From: ZC4RG30 sp963726085
GTDB lineage: Bacteria; Pseudomonadota; Gammaproteobacteria; Steroidobacterales; Steroidobacteraceae
DNA length: 64,000 bases
Assembly: GCA_963726085.1 (NCBI GenBank)
Contig: CAVSAR010000003.1
Span: forward strand, 62,001 to 126,000
Reading direction: 5' to 3'
The notes under the pieces are model-generated. The model made no database searches. It saw nothing but the letters and a program-made list of their open reading frames with translations, and was not told the DNA's origin. Shown piece by piece: positions 8,997 through 18,897 of this stretch (position 1 is its first letter; each line of letters opens with the position of its first letter). The translations under genes were made by a program, and so were the position numbers.

Positions 8997-9886
8997 CAGG
9001 CTGCCTCGCCTACGATTCTGACTTCCGGGTTCAATCGCATGCCATGCAGGCGTTGCACCTGTTCCTGCACCCTGGCAATGAGTTGTTCGATGTCGCGTGC
9101 GCTGGCCGCGCCTTCATTCACGATGAAGTTGGCGTGCTTGGTGGACACCACCGCGCCACCGATGCGCAGGCCCTTGAGCCCGGCGGCCTCGATCAGCCGC
9201 GCGGCATGGTCATTGGGCGGGTTGGTGAACACCGACCCGCAACTCCACTCCCCGATGGGCTGGGTCTGGCGACGTCGCTCCAGCAATCCGCGCGTGCCTT
9301 GCTCGGACGATCCGGCGGGGAAGTGCAGCGTGGAGGCGAGGAACCATTCGTCGTTGGCGGGTGCCTCGACATGGCGGTAACTGACTTCGTACTCGGTGGC
9401 CGCGCGCACGCGAACCTTGCCGCGCCGATCCACGGTCTCGATGGAACGCACTGCGGTCCAGGTTTCGCCGCCGAAGGCCCCGGCATTCATCGCCAGCGCC
9501 CCGCCCACCGTGCCGGGAATGCCGGAGAAGAACTCCGCGGGACCCAGGTCCCAGCGCGCGCACTGGCGCGCCAGCTTGGCGCAGGGCACGCCGGCCTCGG
9601 CATACACCTCGCGCTCGCCACGCCGCTCCAGCGCGGTCAGGGCGTCGCGCGTGGAGATGACCACGCCGCGCACCCCGCCATCGCGAACCAGCAGGTTGCT
9701 GCCCAGCCCCAGCCACAGCAGGGGCACATCCGGCGGCAGGGCCTGCAGGAACTCCAGCAGGTCGGCGCGATCACGCGGCGCGAAATACACATCGGCCGGG
9801 CCGCCGACATGCCAGGACGTGTGTCGCGACAGGGGCTCGCGCAGCCGGACGCGCGCGGCGAACTGCGGCGGCAATGCCAGGCTCAT
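8996..9886 (-). CDS. murB: UDP-N-acetylenolpyruvoylglucosamine reductase
   Basis: MurB is the FAD/NADPH enzyme that reduces the enolpyruvyl group to give UDP-MurNAc. The FAD site is visible as LLWLGLGSNLLVRDGGVRG and PAEFFSGIPGTVGGALAMNA. The catalytic proton-donor Ser is in GSVFTNPPNDHAARLIEAAG, and the short 296-residue length fits the type II MurB common outside enterics. Its ATG overlaps the murC stop (ATGA). In E. coli murB lies elsewhere; its place here between murC and ddlB is typical of many other proteobacteria. Confidence 0.96.
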   Translation of the reverse strand: MSLALPPQFAARVRLREPLSRHTSWHVGGPADVYFAPRDRADLLEFLQALPPDVPLLWLGLGSNLLVRDGGVRGVVISTRDALTALERRGEREVYAEAGVPCAKLARQCARWDLGPAEFFSGIPGTVGGALAMNAGAFGGETWTAVRSIETVDRRGKVRVRAATEYEVSYRHVEAPANDEWFLASTLHFPAGSSEQGTRGLLERRRQTQPIGEWSCGSVFTNPPNDHAARLIEAAGLKGLRIGGAVVSTKHANFIVNEGAASARDIEQLIARVQEQVQRLHGMRLNPEVRIVGEAA

Positions 9887-11349
9887 GGGCTCGCTCCATG
9901 CGGGTTGCCACCACTGGCCGCCCGCAGGGCAGACAGCTGCGGCGCCAGTTCATGCGCGGCGGCGGAAATGCTGCCCGCGCCCATCATCGCGATGACATCC
10001 CCCGGCTGCAGCAGTCCGGCCAGGACCACCGCGATCTCCTCCACCAGCGGCACGAATACCGGCTCGACCTTGCCGCGACTGCGCACCGCGCGGCAGATGG
10101 CGCGGCCATCGGCGTTGTCGATGGGTGCCTCCCCCGCCGCATACACTTCCGTCACCAGCAGCGTGTCGGCCTGTGACAGCACGCGGGCGAAGTCATCCAT
10201 CAGGTCGCGGGTGCGCGTGTAGCGATGCGGCTGGAATACCAGCACGATGCGCCGTCCGTCGTAAGCCTGGCGCAGCGCGTCCAGCGTCGCGGCGATTTCC
10301 GTCGGGTGATGGCCGTAGTCATCGACCACCACGACGTCGCCATTGGTCAGGCGCAGTTCACCGACCACCTGCAAGCGCCGATCGATGCCCTGGAACCCGG
10401 ACAGCGCCTGCTGGATGGCCTTGTCCGGGACCGCAATGTCCGTGGCAACGGCGATTGCGGCCAGTGAATTGAGCACGTTGTGCATGCCCGGCAGGTTCAC
10501 GGTGATGTCCAGCGGCTCCGGGTGTCCCTTGCGCAGGACGCGAAAGCGCGTGCGCCCCAGCTGTCGCTGCACGTCCACGGCGCGCACGTCGGCGTGTTCG
10601 TCCAGTCCGTACGTGAGCACCGGGCGGGCCACCTGCGGCAGCAGGCTGCGTAGCTCCGGATCGTCGATGCACAGCACGGCCAGTCCATAGAACGGCAGGT
10701 TGTGCAGGAACGCGACGAAGCTCTGGCGCAGCTTCTGGAAGTCCCCGCCATGGGTGCCCAGGTGATCGTTGTCGATGTTGGTGACGATCGCGATCATCGG
10801 CTGCAGGTGCAGGAACGAGGCATCGCTCTCGTCGGCTTCGGCCACCAGGTAGCGCCCGGTGCCCAGCCGGGCGTTGCTGCCGGCGCTCTTGAGGCGCCCG
10901 CCAATCACGAAGGTCGGATCCTCGCCGCCTTCGGCCAGTACGCTGGCCACCAGGCTGGTGGTGGTGGTCTTGCCATGCGTGCCGGCGACGGCAATGGCAT
11001 AGCGAAATCGCATCAGCTCGCCCAGCATCTCCGCGCGCGGCACCACCGGTATGCGCGCTTCCAGCGCCGCGGCCACCTCGGGGTTGTCGCGCTGGATGGC
11101 CGTGGAGGCCACCACCACGTCTGCACCGGCGATGTTGCCGGCGTCATGACCCAGCAGGAAGCGCGCGCCCAGTTGCGCCAGGCGCTGCGTGACCGCGTTG
11201 GCCTTGATGTCCGAGCCCTGCACTTCGTAGCCCAGGTTCAGCAGCACTTCGGCGATGCCGCCCATGCCGCTGCCGCCGATGCCCACGAAATGCACCCGGT
11301 GGATGCGGCGCATGCCATCGTTGAGCCGGCGATTGCGCACCGTGGTCAT
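9883..11349 (-). CDS. murC: UDP-N-acetylmuramate--L-alanine ligase
   Basis: MurC is the cytoplasmic Mur ligase that adds L-Ala to UDP-MurNAc. The chosen ATG, overlapping the murG stop as ATGA, gives 488 residues starting MTTVRNRRLNDGMRRIHRVH. The dinucleotide-like FVGIGGSGMGGIAEVLLNLG, the ATP P-loop AVAGTHGKTTTTSLV and the central EADESDASFLHL and NIDNDHLGTH motifs identify MurC specifically. An in-frame extension to 11514 is the open frame inside murG and was discarded. Confidence 0.97.
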   Translation of the reverse strand: MTTVRNRRLNDGMRRIHRVHFVGIGGSGMGGIAEVLLNLGYEVQGSDIKANAVTQRLAQLGARFLLGHDAGNIAGADVVVASTAIQRDNPEVAAALEARIPVVPRAEMLGELMRFRYAIAVAGTHGKTTTTSLVASVLAEGGEDPTFVIGGRLKSAGSNARLGTGRYLVAEADESDASFLHLQPMIAIVTNIDNDHLGTHGGDFQKLRQSFVAFLHNLPFYGLAVLCIDDPELRSLLPQVARPVLTYGLDEHADVRAVDVQRQLGRTRFRVLRKGHPEPLDITVNLPGMHNVLNSLAAIAVATDIAVPDKAIQQALSGFQGIDRRLQVVGELRLTNGDVVVVDDYGHHPTEIAATLDALRQAYDGRRIVLVFQPHRYTRTRDLMDDFARVLSQADTLLVTEVYAAGEAPIDNADGRAICRAVRSRGKVEPVFVPLVEEIAVVLAGLLQPGDVIAMMGAGSISAAAHELAPQLSALRAASGGNPHGASP

Positions 11350-12434
11350 GCCGCCTCCGCCGCCAGGCAGCTGCGCAGCAATTCCCCGGCCGCATCGGCA
11401 TGGGCTACCCGGCGCGCGGCCTCGGCCATGGCCAGCAGCTGCGCGCGGTCCGCGCACAGCAGCTGCAATTGCTGCGCCAGCAACGCGGCGCTCAGCTCGT
11501 GGTCCGCGATGCACTGCGCGGCTCCGGCTGCCACCAGGAACTGCGCGTTGTGCGTCTGGTGATCGTCTACCGCATGCGGGTAGGGAACCAGGAGGGCACC
11601 CAGGCCCGCGGCCGACAGCTCCGCCACGGTCAGCGCGCCCGCGCGGCAGATCGCCAGATCCGCCCAGCCCAGCGCCTGGGCCATGTCGCCGATGAACGGG
11701 GAGACTGCGGCGTCAACGCCGGCCACCCGGTAAGCGTCCTGCGCGGCATCCAGCAGTTTGGCACCCGACTGGTGGCGCACGGTCAGGTGCAGCGCGGCGC
11801 CAGGGCGCTGCTGCAGCAGCGCCAGTGCCTGTGGCACCACTGTGTTGAGCTTCGCGGCGCCCAGGCTGCCACCGACCACCAGCAGGCGTATCGAATCGCG
11901 CCCGGCAAAGCGCACGGCAGGCGCCGGCAGGGCCGCGATATCGGCACGCACCGGGTTGCCGATGACGCGGGCGTGCACACGGGCGGGAAACGCCGACGGG
12001 AACGCACACAATACTTCGCGCGCCAATGGCGCCAGGCAGCGATTGGTGAAGCCGGCGACGGCGTTTTGTTCGTGGATCACCAGCGGCCGGCGACACAGCC
12101 ATGCGGCCAGGCCGCCCGGCCCGGTGACAAAGCCGCCCAGGCCCACCACCACTCCCGGGCTGTGACGGCGGACGATGGCCACGGCCTGCAGCAGTGCGCG
12201 CAGCACCTGGAAAGGCGCGGCCAGCAGCGTCAGCAGGCCCTTGCCGCGCAGGCCACCCACCGACAGCCATTCGATGGCAAAGCCCTCTTCCGGCACCACC
12301 CGCGCCTCGAGCCCGCGGCGCGTGCCCAGCCATACCACTTCGCGCGCATTCGAGCGCAGCAGGCGCGCCAGTGCCAGCGCGGGGAACACATGCCCACCGG
12401 TTCCCCCCGCCATGATGAGCACCGGGCGGGTCAT
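11346..12434 (-). CDS. murG: Lipid II synthase (undecaprenyl-PP-MurNAc-pentapeptide GlcNAc transferase)
   Basis: MurG transfers GlcNAc from UDP-GlcNAc to lipid I on the cytoplasmic face of the membrane. The ATG, which overlaps the ftsW stop (ATGA), gives 362 residues. The GT28 signature MAGGTGGHVFPALALA is at the N-terminus, followed by GLGGFVTGPGGLAAWL, HEQNAVAGFTNR, and the donor-site CRAGALTVAELSAAG and PYPHAVDDHQTHNA. The longer open frame upstream to 12863 lies inside ftsW and is not used. Confidence 0.97.
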   Translation of the reverse strand: MTRPVLIMAGGTGGHVFPALALARLLRSNAREVVWLGTRRGLEARVVPEEGFAIEWLSVGGLRGKGLLTLLAAPFQVLRALLQAVAIVRRHSPGVVVGLGGFVTGPGGLAAWLCRRPLVIHEQNAVAGFTNRCLAPLAREVLCAFPSAFPARVHARVIGNPVRADIAALPAPAVRFAGRDSIRLLVVGGSLGAAKLNTVVPQALALLQQRPGAALHLTVRHQSGAKLLDAAQDAYRVAGVDAAVSPFIGDMAQALGWADLAICRAGALTVAELSAAGLGALLVPYPHAVDDHQTHNAQFLVAAGAAQCIADHELSAALLAQQLQLLCADRAQLLAMAEAARRVAHADAAGELLRSCLAAEAA

Positions 12435-13621
12435 TGCTCTTCGACCCCCCGTCGTGGCATCGCCGATCCGCGCGCCGCGACGATGGCCTCGTGATGCACG
12501 CGCAGCACCACGCCGAACCAGGCCAGCGTCACCAGCAGGCTGCTGCGGCCGTAACTCATGAACGGCAGCGTCAGCCCCTTGGTGGGCAGCACCCCCATGT
12601 TGACGCCGATGTTGATCAGCGCCTGGATGCCCACCCACATGCCAAAACCGGCGGCCAGGTAGGACGCGAACTTCAGTCCCGCCTCCGATGCCAGCCGCGC
12701 GACGAAGAACACGCGCCACACCAGCGCCAGGAACAGGCCCAGGGTCAGCAGCACGCCCATCAGTCCCAGTTCCTCGGCCAGCACGGCAAACAGGAAATCG
12801 GTGTGTGCTTCCGGCAGGTAGAACAGCTTGAGGATGCTCTCCCCCAGCCCGACACCAAACCATTCGCCCCGCCCGATGGCGATCAGCGACTGCGTCAGCT
12901 GGAACCCGCTGTCAAACGCATGCTCCCAGGGATCGATGAACGAGGTCAGGCGCCGCATGCGATAACTGGCCGACACCAGCAGCAGCGCGAACAGGGCGCA
13001 GGCGATCAGCACGCACAGCAGCACCCAGCGCAGGCGCGCCCCGGCCAGGAACAGCAGGCCGAACCCGGCAACGAACAGCACCGTGGCGGCACCGAAATCC
13101 GGCTCCACCATCAACAGCGCGCTGAAGGCGCACAACAGCAGCAGCGGCTTGCACAATCCCGAGAAGTTGGTGCGCAGTTGCTTCTCGCGGCGTACCGCGT
13201 AGTCGGCGACCCAGCACAGCACAAACACCCGCGCCACTTCCGATGCCTGCAGGTTAAAGCCCGCCAGCCGCAGCCAGCGGCGGCTGCCGTTGACCTCGTG
13301 GCCCACGCCCGGTACCAGCACCAGCATCAGCAGCACCGCCGCGATCGCGATCATCGGGGTGGCGAATTTCTGCATCACGGCGGTGGGCACCGCACACAAC
13401 AGTGTTGCCAGGCACAGGCCGGCCAGTGCCAGCATGCCCTGGCTCTTGACGTAGCTGAAAGGATCGCCGCCATCATGCGACGCGATGGAGATCGAGGCGG
13501 ACGTCACCATCACCAGGCCCAGCAACAGGATCGACAGCATGATGCACAACAGCACCGGATCCAGTTGCAGGCCGCGGCCGCGCGCGGCACTTCGTGGCAG
13601 GTGCAGCGCCGCAGTGCTCAT
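12431..13621 (-). CDS. ftsW: Septal peptidoglycan polymerase FtsW
   Basis: FtsW is the SEDS-family glycosyltransferase that works with FtsI at the septum. The 396-residue polytopic protein has about ten hydrophobic segments and the SEDS signatures PDFGAATVLFVAGFGLLFLA, YLPEAHTDFLFAVLAEELGL (with the catalytic Asp) and NIGVNMGVLPTKGLTLPFMS. Its ATG overlaps the murD stop (ATGA). The N-terminal tail is short and basic. Confidence 0.97.
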   Translation of the reverse strand: MSTAALHLPRSAARGRGLQLDPVLLCIMLSILLLGLVMVTSASISIASHDGGDPFSYVKSQGMLALAGLCLATLLCAVPTAVMQKFATPMIAIAAVLLMLVLVPGVGHEVNGSRRWLRLAGFNLQASEVARVFVLCWVADYAVRREKQLRTNFSGLCKPLLLLCAFSALLMVEPDFGAATVLFVAGFGLLFLAGARLRWVLLCVLIACALFALLLVSASYRMRRLTSFIDPWEHAFDSGFQLTQSLIAIGRGEWFGVGLGESILKLFYLPEAHTDFLFAVLAEELGLMGVLLTLGLFLALVWRVFFVARLASEAGLKFASYLAAGFGMWVGIQALINIGVNMGVLPTKGLTLPFMSYGRSSLLVTLAWFGVVLRVHHEAIVAARGSAMPRRGVEEQ

Positions 13622-14949
13622 GCGGCCAGCCTGCGCACGCTCTCGGCGAATACGGTGCCGCGATGCGCGTAGTCGCGAAACATGTCGAGGCTGGCGCAGG
13701 CCGGCGACAGCAACACCGTGTCACCGGGTTGGGCCGCACGCGCCGCGGCGACCACGGCCGCTTCCAGCGAGGGGCAATGCTGCAGCGGGCAGACCCCGTC
13801 GAGTGCCTGTGCGATGAGCGGTGCGTCGCGCCCGATCAGCAGCGCCAGGCGCACCTTGCCCGCCAGCGCGGCCCGCAGCGGCGCAAAGTCCTGCTGCTTG
13901 CCATCACCGCCGAGGATCAACAGCAGCGTCCCGGGGAACCCGGCCACCGCAGCCAGCGTCGCCCCGACATTGGTGCCCTTTGAATCGTTGACGTAGCGCA
14001 CACCGGCCACGTCGGCAACCCATTCGGAGCGATGCGGCAGCCCGGGAAATTCGCGCAGCGCCGCCAGCATTGCCGGCAGGGCAAGCCCCAGGGCATCGCC
14101 CAGCGCCAGCGCCGCCAGTGCGTTGGCGGCGTTGTGCAGCCCGACGATGCGCAGGTCGGCCATGCGCAGCACCGGCTGACCGTGGCACACCAGCCAGTCC
14201 TCGCCGGCCTGCCTGGCGAGGCAGAAGTCCGCGCCCCTTGCGGCGCGCAATGAAAACGTCACGCGGTGGGTTGCCGTGCCGGTGGGCATGGCCGCGACCA
14301 GCGGGTCATCCAGATTGATCACCGCGACGGCTGCGTGTTCCAGGATCCTGGCCTTGGCCGCCGCGTAGGCATCGATATCGGGATACCGGTCCAGGTGATC
14401 CGGGGTCACGTTGAGCACGGTGGCTGCGGCAAGGTGCAGTGAGGTGGTGGTCTCGAGCTGGTAGCTGGAAAGCTCAAGCACGTACAGGTCCGCTGGCGTG
14501 CCATCGAGCAGGTCCAGGGCCGGCGGTGCCAGGTTGCCACCCGCGCGCGTGACCCGGCCTGCCTTCTCGGCCATGCGTGCGACCAGCGACGTGACCGTGC
14601 TCTTGCCGTTGGTGCCGGTCACTCCCACCACCGGACTGGCGCCGCTGCGCGCAAACAGCTCGATGTCACCGATCACCGGCACCCGCAGGCGCCGCGCCGC
14701 GACGAAGAAAGGGTCGGACTGCGCCAGGCCCGGGGAGGCCACCACGCATTGCGCCCCCGCCAGCAGCGATTCATCCAGCGCGCCCAGCGCAACGCTCATG
14801 CCGGGGGCAACCCCCTGCAGCTCGGCAATGCCCGGTGGCGCGCAGCGCGTGTCGGTGGCGCTGACCTGCCAGCCGTTGCGCAGCAGGTAGCGGATTACCG
14901 AGATGCCTGTCTTGCCCAGGCCGGCGACGACTGCGCGTGGCAACTGCAT
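13618..14949 (-). CDS. murD: UDP-N-acetylmuramoyl-L-alanine--D-glutamate ligase
   Basis: MurD adds D-Glu to UDP-MurNAc-L-Ala. The ATG at 14949, overlapping the mraY stop as TGATG, gives 443 residues starting MQLPRAVVAGLGKTGISVIR. The P-loop is GVTGTNGKSTVTSLVARM; other Mur-ligase landmarks are VLELSSYQLETT, NVTPDHLDRY, GLPHRSEWVADVAGVRYVND and SKGTNVGAT. An in-frame extension to 15768 lies within mraY and has no homology. Confidence 0.97.
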   Translation of the reverse strand: MQLPRAVVAGLGKTGISVIRYLLRNGWQVSATDTRCAPPGIAELQGVAPGMSVALGALDESLLAGAQCVVASPGLAQSDPFFVAARRLRVPVIGDIELFARSGASPVVGVTGTNGKSTVTSLVARMAEKAGRVTRAGGNLAPPALDLLDGTPADLYVLELSSYQLETTTSLHLAAATVLNVTPDHLDRYPDIDAYAAAKARILEHAAVAVINLDDPLVAAMPTGTATHRVTFSLRAARGADFCLARQAGEDWLVCHGQPVLRMADLRIVGLHNAANALAALALGDALGLALPAMLAALREFPGLPHRSEWVADVAGVRYVNDSKGTNVGATLAAVAGFPGTLLLILGGDGKQQDFAPLRAALAGKVRLALLIGRDAPLIAQALDGVCPLQHCPSLEAAVVAAARAAQPGDTVLLSPACASLDMFRDYAHRGTVFAESVRRLAA

Positions 14950-16034
14950 CAGCGGACCTTCAGCGTGGCGAGACCCGCCAGCGTCAGCAACAGGCTTAAG
15001 ATCCAGAAGCGCACGATCACCTTGGGTTCCGCCCAGCCCTTGAGCTCGAAGTGATGATGGATGGGTGCCATGCGAAACAGCCGCTTGCCGGTCAGCTTGT
15101 ACGAGCCCACCTGCAGGATCACCGAGGCGGTCTCGAGCACGAAGATGCCGCCCATGAGCAACGCGACGACTTCCTGGCGCACGATGATGGCGACCGTGCC
15201 CAGTGCCGCCCCCAGGGCCAGCGCGCCCACGTCGCCCATGAACACCTGCGCCGGGTAGGTGTTGAACCAGAGGAACCCCAGCCCCGCCCCCACCATCGCG
15301 CCGCAGAAGATCAGCAGCTCGCCGGCGCCCGGGATGGCGGGGATCGCCAGGTAGTTGACCAGGTTCACGTTGTCGCTGGTCCAGGCGAACACCCCCAACG
15401 CTCCGGCCACCAGTGCCGCCGGCATGATGGCCAGGCCATCGAGCCCATCGGTGAGGTTCACCGCGTTGCTCATGCCCACGATCATCAGGTAGGTGAGGAT
15501 GACGAAGCCGGTCGCGCTCAGCGGCAGCGCGAAATGCTTGAGCATGGGCAGGTACAGCGTGGTCTCCGCCGGTGCCTTGGCCGTGAACCACAACACCAGT
15601 GCGGCGCACACGCCGGCCACCGACTGCCACGAATACTTCCAGCGTGCGGCCAGACCCTTGGAATTTCCGACCACCAGCTTCAGGTAGTCGTCGTAGAAGC
15701 CCACCAGGCCGAAGGACAGCGTCACGCCCAGCACGATCCAGATGTAGCGGTTGCGCAGGTCCGCCCACAGCAACGTGGTAATCACGATGGTGATGATGAT
15801 CAGCGCGCCACCCATGGTCGGCGTGCCGGCCTTCTTGAGGTGCGTCTTGGGGCCGTCGTTACGTACCTGCTGCCCGATCTGGTATTGCGACAGTGCCCGG
15901 ATCATCGCCGGACCGATCCACAGCGAAATCAGCAGCGCCGAACTCACGGCCAGGATCCCGCGCAATGTCAGGTACGAGAAGACATTGAATCCGGATTGAT
16001 ATTCGGCCAATCGCCGCGCCAGCCAATACAGCAT
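14949..16034 (-). CDS. mraY: Phospho-N-acetylmuramoyl-pentapeptide transferase
   Basis: MraY is the inner-membrane enzyme that makes lipid I from UDP-MurNAc-pentapeptide and undecaprenyl phosphate. The 361-residue polytopic protein contains the family motifs KKAGTPTMGGALII, FYDDYLK (Asp pair), NAVNLTDGLDGLAI, VFMGDVGALALGA and MAPIHHHFELKGW with the HHH cluster. It starts 2 nt after the murF stop and overlaps murD downstream. Confidence 0.98.
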   Translation of the reverse strand: MLYWLARRLAEYQSGFNVFSYLTLRGILAVSSALLISLWIGPAMIRALSQYQIGQQVRNDGPKTHLKKAGTPTMGGALIIITIVITTLLWADLRNRYIWIVLGVTLSFGLVGFYDDYLKLVVGNSKGLAARWKYSWQSVAGVCAALVLWFTAKAPAETTLYLPMLKHFALPLSATGFVILTYLMIVGMSNAVNLTDGLDGLAIMPAALVAGALGVFAWTSDNVNLVNYLAIPAIPGAGELLIFCGAMVGAGLGFLWFNTYPAQVFMGDVGALALGAALGTVAIIVRQEVVALLMGGIFVLETASVILQVGSYKLTGKRLFRMAPIHHHFELKGWAEPKVIVRFWILSLLLTLAGLATLKVR

Positions 16035-16036
16035 GA

Positions 16037-17407
16037 TCAGTGAACCTCACTGCCGGCAGCGCCGGTCAGTTTTGCAACTACCCTTTCCAGCCGGTTAGAG
16101 CGCGAGCCCTTGACCAACACGCTTACGTCCGCGCTGAGCTCCTCATTGACCGCCCGCGCCAGCGCATCGGCATCCGGATACCAGGTCGCGCCGGCGCCAA
16201 AGGACTCCACCGCGAGCATGCTCAAGGGGCCGGTGGCGAACACGCGCTGCACGCCGCGATCGCGCGCATAGCGGCCGATCTGCACATGGCTGTCGCGGGC
16301 GTGCTCGCCCAGCTCGCCCATGTCGCCCATCACCAGCCAGGCACGCCCGCCAAGACCGGCCAGCACGTCGATGCCGGCGCGCATGGAACTGGGATTGGCG
16401 TTATAGGAATCATCGAGCAACCGCGCGCCCTGGCGCGTGCGTCCTGGCTGCAAGCGGCCGTTCACCGGCTGCATCGCGGCCAGCCCGGCCACGACATTCG
16501 CCGGCGTCGCACCTGCGGCGCTGGTCGCCGTGGCCGCGGCCAGGGAATTGAGGACATTGTGCCGCCCGCCCACGTTGAGGCAGATGTCGTGGGTACCCGA
16601 GGGCGCATGCAGCGTGTAGGTCACGCGAAAGCCGGCGTCGGTTATGCGCTCCTCGATACCGGTTGCCCGATAGTCCGCCTGGGCGTCGATGGCAAAGGAC
16701 AGCACCGGCGCGCCGGACATGCCGCGCCACAACGCGGCATACGGATCGTCGGCATTGATCACCGCGGTACGGTCGGCAGCCAGCCCGGCAACCATCTCGC
16801 CCTCGGCGCGGGCCACGCCATCCAGGTCGCCGAACCCCTCAAGGTGTTCCGCCCCGGCGTTGGTGATCAGCCCGACATCCGGACGCGCGACCTGCACCAG
16901 CGCGGCCACTTCGCCAGGCCGGTTGGCACCGATCTCAATCACCGCGTAGCGGTGCTGCGGCGTCAGCCGCAGCAGCGTCAGGGGAACTCCGATGTGATTG
17001 TTGAGGTTGCCGCGTGTCGCCAGACAGGGCCCGGCGGTGGAGAGGATTGCCGCGGTCATTTCCTTGACCGTGGTCTTGCCGTTGCTGCCCGCGACACCCA
17101 CCACCACGCCCTTGAAGGCCGCGCGCCAGGAGCTGGCCGCGCGCGTCAATGCCTGCTGGCCATCCTGCACATGGATCAGTGGCACCGGTGCGTCGCTGAC
17201 CGGACGATCCACCACCGCGGCGACGGCGCCAGCGGCGGCGGCGGCCTGCAGGAATTCGTTGCCGTCGAACCGCGGTCCGCGCAGCGCCAGGTAGATTTCA
17301 CCGGTGCGCAGGGTGCGCGTATCGGTGCTCACTCCGCTGCAGGGCAGGTCGGCGCCCGAGTATCGCCCACCGCACAGCTGCGCAAACTCGCGCACGCGGG
17401 CGATCAT
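16037..17407 (-). CDS. murF: UDP-MurNAc-tripeptide--D-alanyl-D-alanine ligase
   Basis: MurF ligates D-Ala-D-Ala (the product of Ddl) to the tripeptide precursor. The 456-residue protein has the three Mur ligase domains, the P-loop VVGVAGSNGKTTVKEMTAAI, the carrier motif ATRGNLNNHIGVPLTLLRL that distinguishes MurF, and LLDDSYNANPSSMRAGIDVL. The ATG overlaps the murE stop (ATGA). Confidence 0.97.
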   Translation of the reverse strand: MIARVREFAQLCGGRYSGADLPCSGVSTDTRTLRTGEIYLALRGPRFDGNEFLQAAAAAGAVAAVVDRPVSDAPVPLIHVQDGQQALTRAASSWRAAFKGVVVGVAGSNGKTTVKEMTAAILSTAGPCLATRGNLNNHIGVPLTLLRLTPQHRYAVIEIGANRPGEVAALVQVARPDVGLITNAGAEHLEGFGDLDGVARAEGEMVAGLAADRTAVINADDPYAALWRGMSGAPVLSFAIDAQADYRATGIEERITDAGFRVTYTLHAPSGTHDICLNVGGRHNVLNSLAAATATSAAGATPANVVAGLAAMQPVNGRLQPGRTRQGARLLDDSYNANPSSMRAGIDVLAGLGGRAWLVMGDMGELGEHARDSHVQIGRYARDRGVQRVFATGPLSMLAVESFGAGATWYPDADALARAVNEELSADVSVLVKGSRSNRLERVVAKLTGAAGSEVH

Positions 17408-18897
17408 GCCGAGGCTCCCGGGTCCGGCAAGCCCAGGGCCTGGCGCGCCACGGCCTGGTCGCTGAAGGGTCGCCGCGCATCGCCGACGATCTGGTAGCGC
17501 TCGTGGCCTTTGCCGGCCACCAGCACCACGTCACCGGCATGTGCAATGTGGGCGGCGTGACGGATCGCGCTGTCGCGGTCGCGAAGCACCGTTACCGGGT
17601 GCGCACCCGTGCCGGCGCGGATGTCGGCGATGATCGAGTCACCGGATTCGCGGCGCGGATTGTCATCCGTGAGGATGACCTCATCGGCCAGCTGCACGGC
17701 CACCGCGCCCATCAGCGGCCGCTTGCCGCGATCGCGATCGCCGCCGCAGCCCAGCACCAGGATCAGGCGACCCGTGCAGTGCTGGCGCAGCACCTGCAAC
17801 GCCTTTTGCAATGCGTCGGGAGTATGCGCGGAGTCCACGATCACCAGTGGCCTGCCGGGCGCCACAATGGCCTCCAGTCGGCCACTGGGGGCAGCCAGGC
17901 TGCGCAGTGCCGCAACGCACTTGGCCAGCGGCAGGCCGCTGCCCAGCAGCACCGCCAGCACCGCCAGCACGTTGTCGACATTGAATGATCCGATCAGCGC
18001 CGTCTCGACCACGGCGTTGCCGAAACTGGAGTCCAGTTCGAAGCGCGTGCCAGTGGCCGAATAGGCAATCGAATGCGCGTGCACGAACGGGCCAGTTGCC
18101 GGCATCGTGCCGCGGCTGCAGGCGATCCGACCGCCAAACTGCGGCCGCGCCGCCAGCGCAGCGCCGAAGCTGTCATCGACGTTGAATACGCGCAACCGGA
18201 TGTCGTCGCGCTCGAACAGGCTGGCCTTGGCCCGGCCGTAGTGCTGCATGTCGCCGTGGAAATCCAGGTGGTCGCGGGTCAGGTTGGTGAATACCGCTGC
18301 AGCAAAGTGCACTGCCGCCACGCGGTGCTGCACCAGCGCATGCGACGAGACTTCCATGGCAACCCCGCGCGCGCCCTGGGCTAAGAACCCGGCCAGCTGG
18401 CGCTGCACGGTGACCGCATCCGGGGTGGTCAGCTCGCCGGCCACCGCGTGTCCGGCAAACGCAGCCCCCAGCGTGCCCAGGTAGGCAGTCGGGTGGTCGC
18501 AAGCGCTCAACGCCTGGGCCAGCAGCCAGGCGCAGGTGGTCTTGCCGTTGGTGCCAGTGACGCCGATCACGTCCAGCTGGCGCGAAGGCGACGCAAAGAA
18601 CCGGTCTGCCAGCAGGCTGGCCCGCGCGGCCAGGTCCGGCACGGGCGTGACAATGATGTTCGATGGCAGGTCGGGTACGCGCGCCGCATCCGGCTCGAAC
18701 AGGATGGCGGCCGCGCCGCGCCGCGCCACTTCCGCGGCGTAGTCCAGCCCATGTACACGTGCACCGCGACAGGCCAGAAAAACGCCGCCAGGAACGACCT
18801 GGCGGCTATCCAGCGTGATGTCTGTCAGCGGAACATCGTTTGCGACTGCCGCAATTCCCTGCAGCAGCGCACCAAGGGAAACCACTTGCGTGCTCAT
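17404..18897 (-). CDS. murE: UDP-MurNAc-L-Ala-D-Glu--meso-2,6-diaminopimelate ligase
   Basis: MurE adds the third stem residue. The 497-residue protein has the P-loop VIGVTGTNGKTTCAWLLAQA and the specificity motif DNPR (in LTDDNPRRESGD), which in characterised MurE enzymes indicates meso-diaminopimelate rather than lysine. The pantothenate-like MurE landmark HTPDALQKAL is also present. The start overlaps the ftsI stop (ATGA). The DAP assignment is inferred from the motif. Confidence 0.97.
   Translation of the reverse strand: MSTQVVSLGALLQGIAAVANDVPLTDITLDSRQVVPGGVFLACRGARVHGLDYAAEVARRGAAAILFEPDAARVPDLPSNIIVTPVPDLAARASLLADRFFASPSRQLDVIGVTGTNGKTTCAWLLAQALSACDHPTAYLGTLGAAFAGHAVAGELTTPDAVTVQRQLAGFLAQGARGVAMEVSSHALVQHRVAAVHFAAAVFTNLTRDHLDFHGDMQHYGRAKASLFERDDIRLRVFNVDDSFGAALAARPQFGGRIACSRGTMPATGPFVHAHSIAYSATGTRFELDSSFGNAVVETALIGSFNVDNVLAVLAVLLGSGLPLAKCVAALRSLAAPSGRLEAIVAPGRPLVIVDSAHTPDALQKALQVLRQHCTGRLILVLGCGGDRDRGKRPLMGAVAVQLADEVILTDDNPRRESGDSIIADIRAGTGAHPVTVLRDRDSAIRHAAHIAHAGDVVLVAGKGHERYQIVGDARRPFSDQAVARQALGLPDPGASA

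Noticed and set aside
14950..15768. 273-residue N-terminal extension of MurD
   Set aside because: Open frame over mraY only; the TGATG overlap gives a normal MurD start.
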